Assembly (NCBI RefSeq): GCF_019166065.1
Contig: NZ_JAHTBN010000003.1
Coordinates: 682,001 to 746,000 of the forward strand
Direction: 5' to 3'
DNA from: Candidimonas humi
GTDB lineage: Bacteria; Pseudomonadota; Gammaproteobacteria; Burkholderiales; Burkholderiaceae_B
Length of the DNA stretch: 64,000 nt
This document shows positions 63,064 to 64,000 of the stretch, one piece after another (position 1 is the stretch's first letter; every line of letters begins with the position of its first letter). Both the position numbers and the translations under genes were made by a program. The notes under the pieces were generated by a model. It did no database searches. It was not told the DNA's origin and saw nothing but the letters and a program-made list of their open reading frames with translations.

Positions 63064-64000
63064 TGAAGGTCAATAACGACACAGCCGGCCGGCCGGCGCC
63101 GCAGGCTGCCGGCGAAATCGAGGTCGTGCTGGCCCAGCCGCGCGGCTTCTGCGCCGGCGTTGATCGCGCCATCGATATTGTCGAACGTGCGCTGGAGCTG
63201 CACGGCGCGCCGATCTACGTGCGGCACGAGATCGTGCACAACCGCTATGTGGTGGAAGACCTGCGTTCGCGGGGCGCGGTGTTCATCGACGAACTCGACC
63301 AGGCGCCGGCGGGCGCCATCGTGGTGTTTTCCGCCCATGGGGTGTCGCGGGCGCTGCGCGAGGATGCCGAACGCCGGGGGCTGCGGGTGTTCGACGCCAC
63401 CTGCCCGCTGGTGACCAAGGTGCACGTCGAAGTGGCCCGCATGCGCGCCGCCGGGCGCGAGATCATCATGATCGGCCATCGCGGCCATCCCGAGGTCGAG
63501 GGCACGCTGGGCCAGGCCGAAGGCGGCATGTACCTGGTGGAAACGGTCCAGGACGTGGCCGAGCTGCAGGTTGCCGACCCGGACAAACTCGCCTTCGTCA
63601 CGCAGACGACGCTTTCCGTGGACGACGCCGCCAAGGTCGCCGATGCGCTGCGCACGCGCTTTCCCGGCATCATGGAACCCAAGAAGAGCGATATCTGCTA
63701 TGCCACGCAGAACCGCCAGGATGCGGTCAAGATCATGGCGCCCGATTGCGATCTGGTGCTGGTGGTGGGCAGTCCCAATAGTTCCAATTCGAACCGCCTG
63801 CGCGAAGTGGCCGAGCGCAAGGGCGCGGCCGCCTATCTGGTGGATCACCCCGACATGGTTCAGGCCGCCTGGCTGCAAGGAGCGCGGCGCGTGGGCGTGA
63901 CGGCCGGCGCATCGGCGCCGGAGGTGCTGGTGCAGCAAGTGATCGGGCGGCTCAAGGAACTGGGCGCCGTGTCGGTGCGCACCTTGCCCGGCGTCGAAGA
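63063..64000 (+). CDS. ispH: 4-Hydroxy-3-methylbut-2-enyl diphosphate reductase IspH (5' part)
   Basis: Last step of the MEP isoprenoid route, giving IPP and DMAPP with an iron-sulfur cluster. The gene starts at 63063, its ATG overlapping the slpA stop (TAATG), and runs past the window end without a stop (312 codons seen of about 320). The three cluster cysteines are visible in [36 protein letters not shown] and [23 protein letters not shown] and [11 protein letters not shown] are also conserved. Only the extreme C-terminus is missing. Confidence 0.96.
   Translation, partial: MKVNNDTAGRPAPQAAGEIEVVLAQPRGFCAGVDRAIDIVERALELHGAPIYVRHEIVHNRYVVEDLRSRGAVFIDELDQAPAGAIVVFSAHGVSRALREDAERRGLRVFDATCPLVTKVHVEVARMRAAGREIIMIGHRGHPEVEGTLGQAEGGMYLVETVQDVAELQVADPDKLAFVTQTTLSVDDAAKVADALRTRFPGIMEPKKSDICYATQNRQDAVKIMAPDCDLVLVVGSPNSSNSNRLREVAERKGAAAYLVDHPDMVQAAWLQGARRVGVTAGASAPEVLVQQVIGRLKELGAVSVRTLPGVE

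Overview
The window is GC-rich chromosomal DNA from a betaproteobacterium of the order Burkholderiales, most likely family Alcaligenaceae (Bordetella / Achromobacter / Pusillimonas relatives). The evidence is gene content and order: pepA-lptF divergence, livKHMGF, pyrG-kdsA-DUF1330, eno-ftsB, leuS-lptE-holA-proA, rpmB-rpmG and slpA-ispH. No tRNA, rRNA, CRISPR array, transposase, integrase or phage gene was seen. The window is essentially core genome with a few accessory or odd loci.

Layout. (1) 1-6400: pepA (5' end only) diverges from lptF. A LysR regulator then diverges from an exported branched-chain-type binding protein plus a CoA-acylating methylmalonate-semialdehyde dehydrogenase, followed by a cysB-type regulator. 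(2) 6400-7284: a long repeat-bearing intergenic region. (3) 7285-10630: msrB, a DipZ-type membrane thioredoxin and msrA, which look like an exported methionine-sulfoxide repair unit. (4) 10689-15291: a complete branched-chain amino-acid ABC transporter on the minus strand. (5) 15540-17111: a DUF2325 gene under a clear Fur box, facing an NlpC/P60 lipoprotein across a strong bidirectional terminator. (6) 17368-23237: prpE, a GlcG/HbpS-type protein and an MFS transporter, translationally coupled, then acs. (7) 23473-30484: a DMT exporter, ETF-ubiquinone oxidoreductase, a thioesterase, scoAB and an M24 peptidase. (8) 30760-37899: pyrG, kdsA, DUF1330, hslO, an orphan TadE-like gene, then ftsB and eno on the minus strand. 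(9) 38271-46863: a DHA2 efflux pump with coupled MarR regulator, a gamma-carbonic anhydrase, an AMP-binding protein with eroded motifs, an RDD protein, a 57-residue protein gene with twin palindromes in its promoter, rlmL and a HemJ/CopD protein. (10) 46879-52836: proA-holA-lptE-leuS. (11) 53132-64000: a large inverted-repeat element, rpmBG, Bcr-type efflux, cfa, a MATE pump, an ArnT-like glycosyltransferase, rpmE2, kynB, radC, slpA and the 5' part of ispH.

Metabolic theme: many genes serve short-chain acyl-CoA and branched-chain amino-acid catabolism (mmsA, prpE, acs, scoAB, ETF-QO, thioesterase, two binding proteins). I did not find a clearly new multi-gene defence or mobile system. The least-explained signals are the 57-aa gene with twin palindromic operators, the degenerate AMP-binding protein, the exported Msr triad, the Fur-linked DUF2325 gene and several unclassified intergenic repeats.
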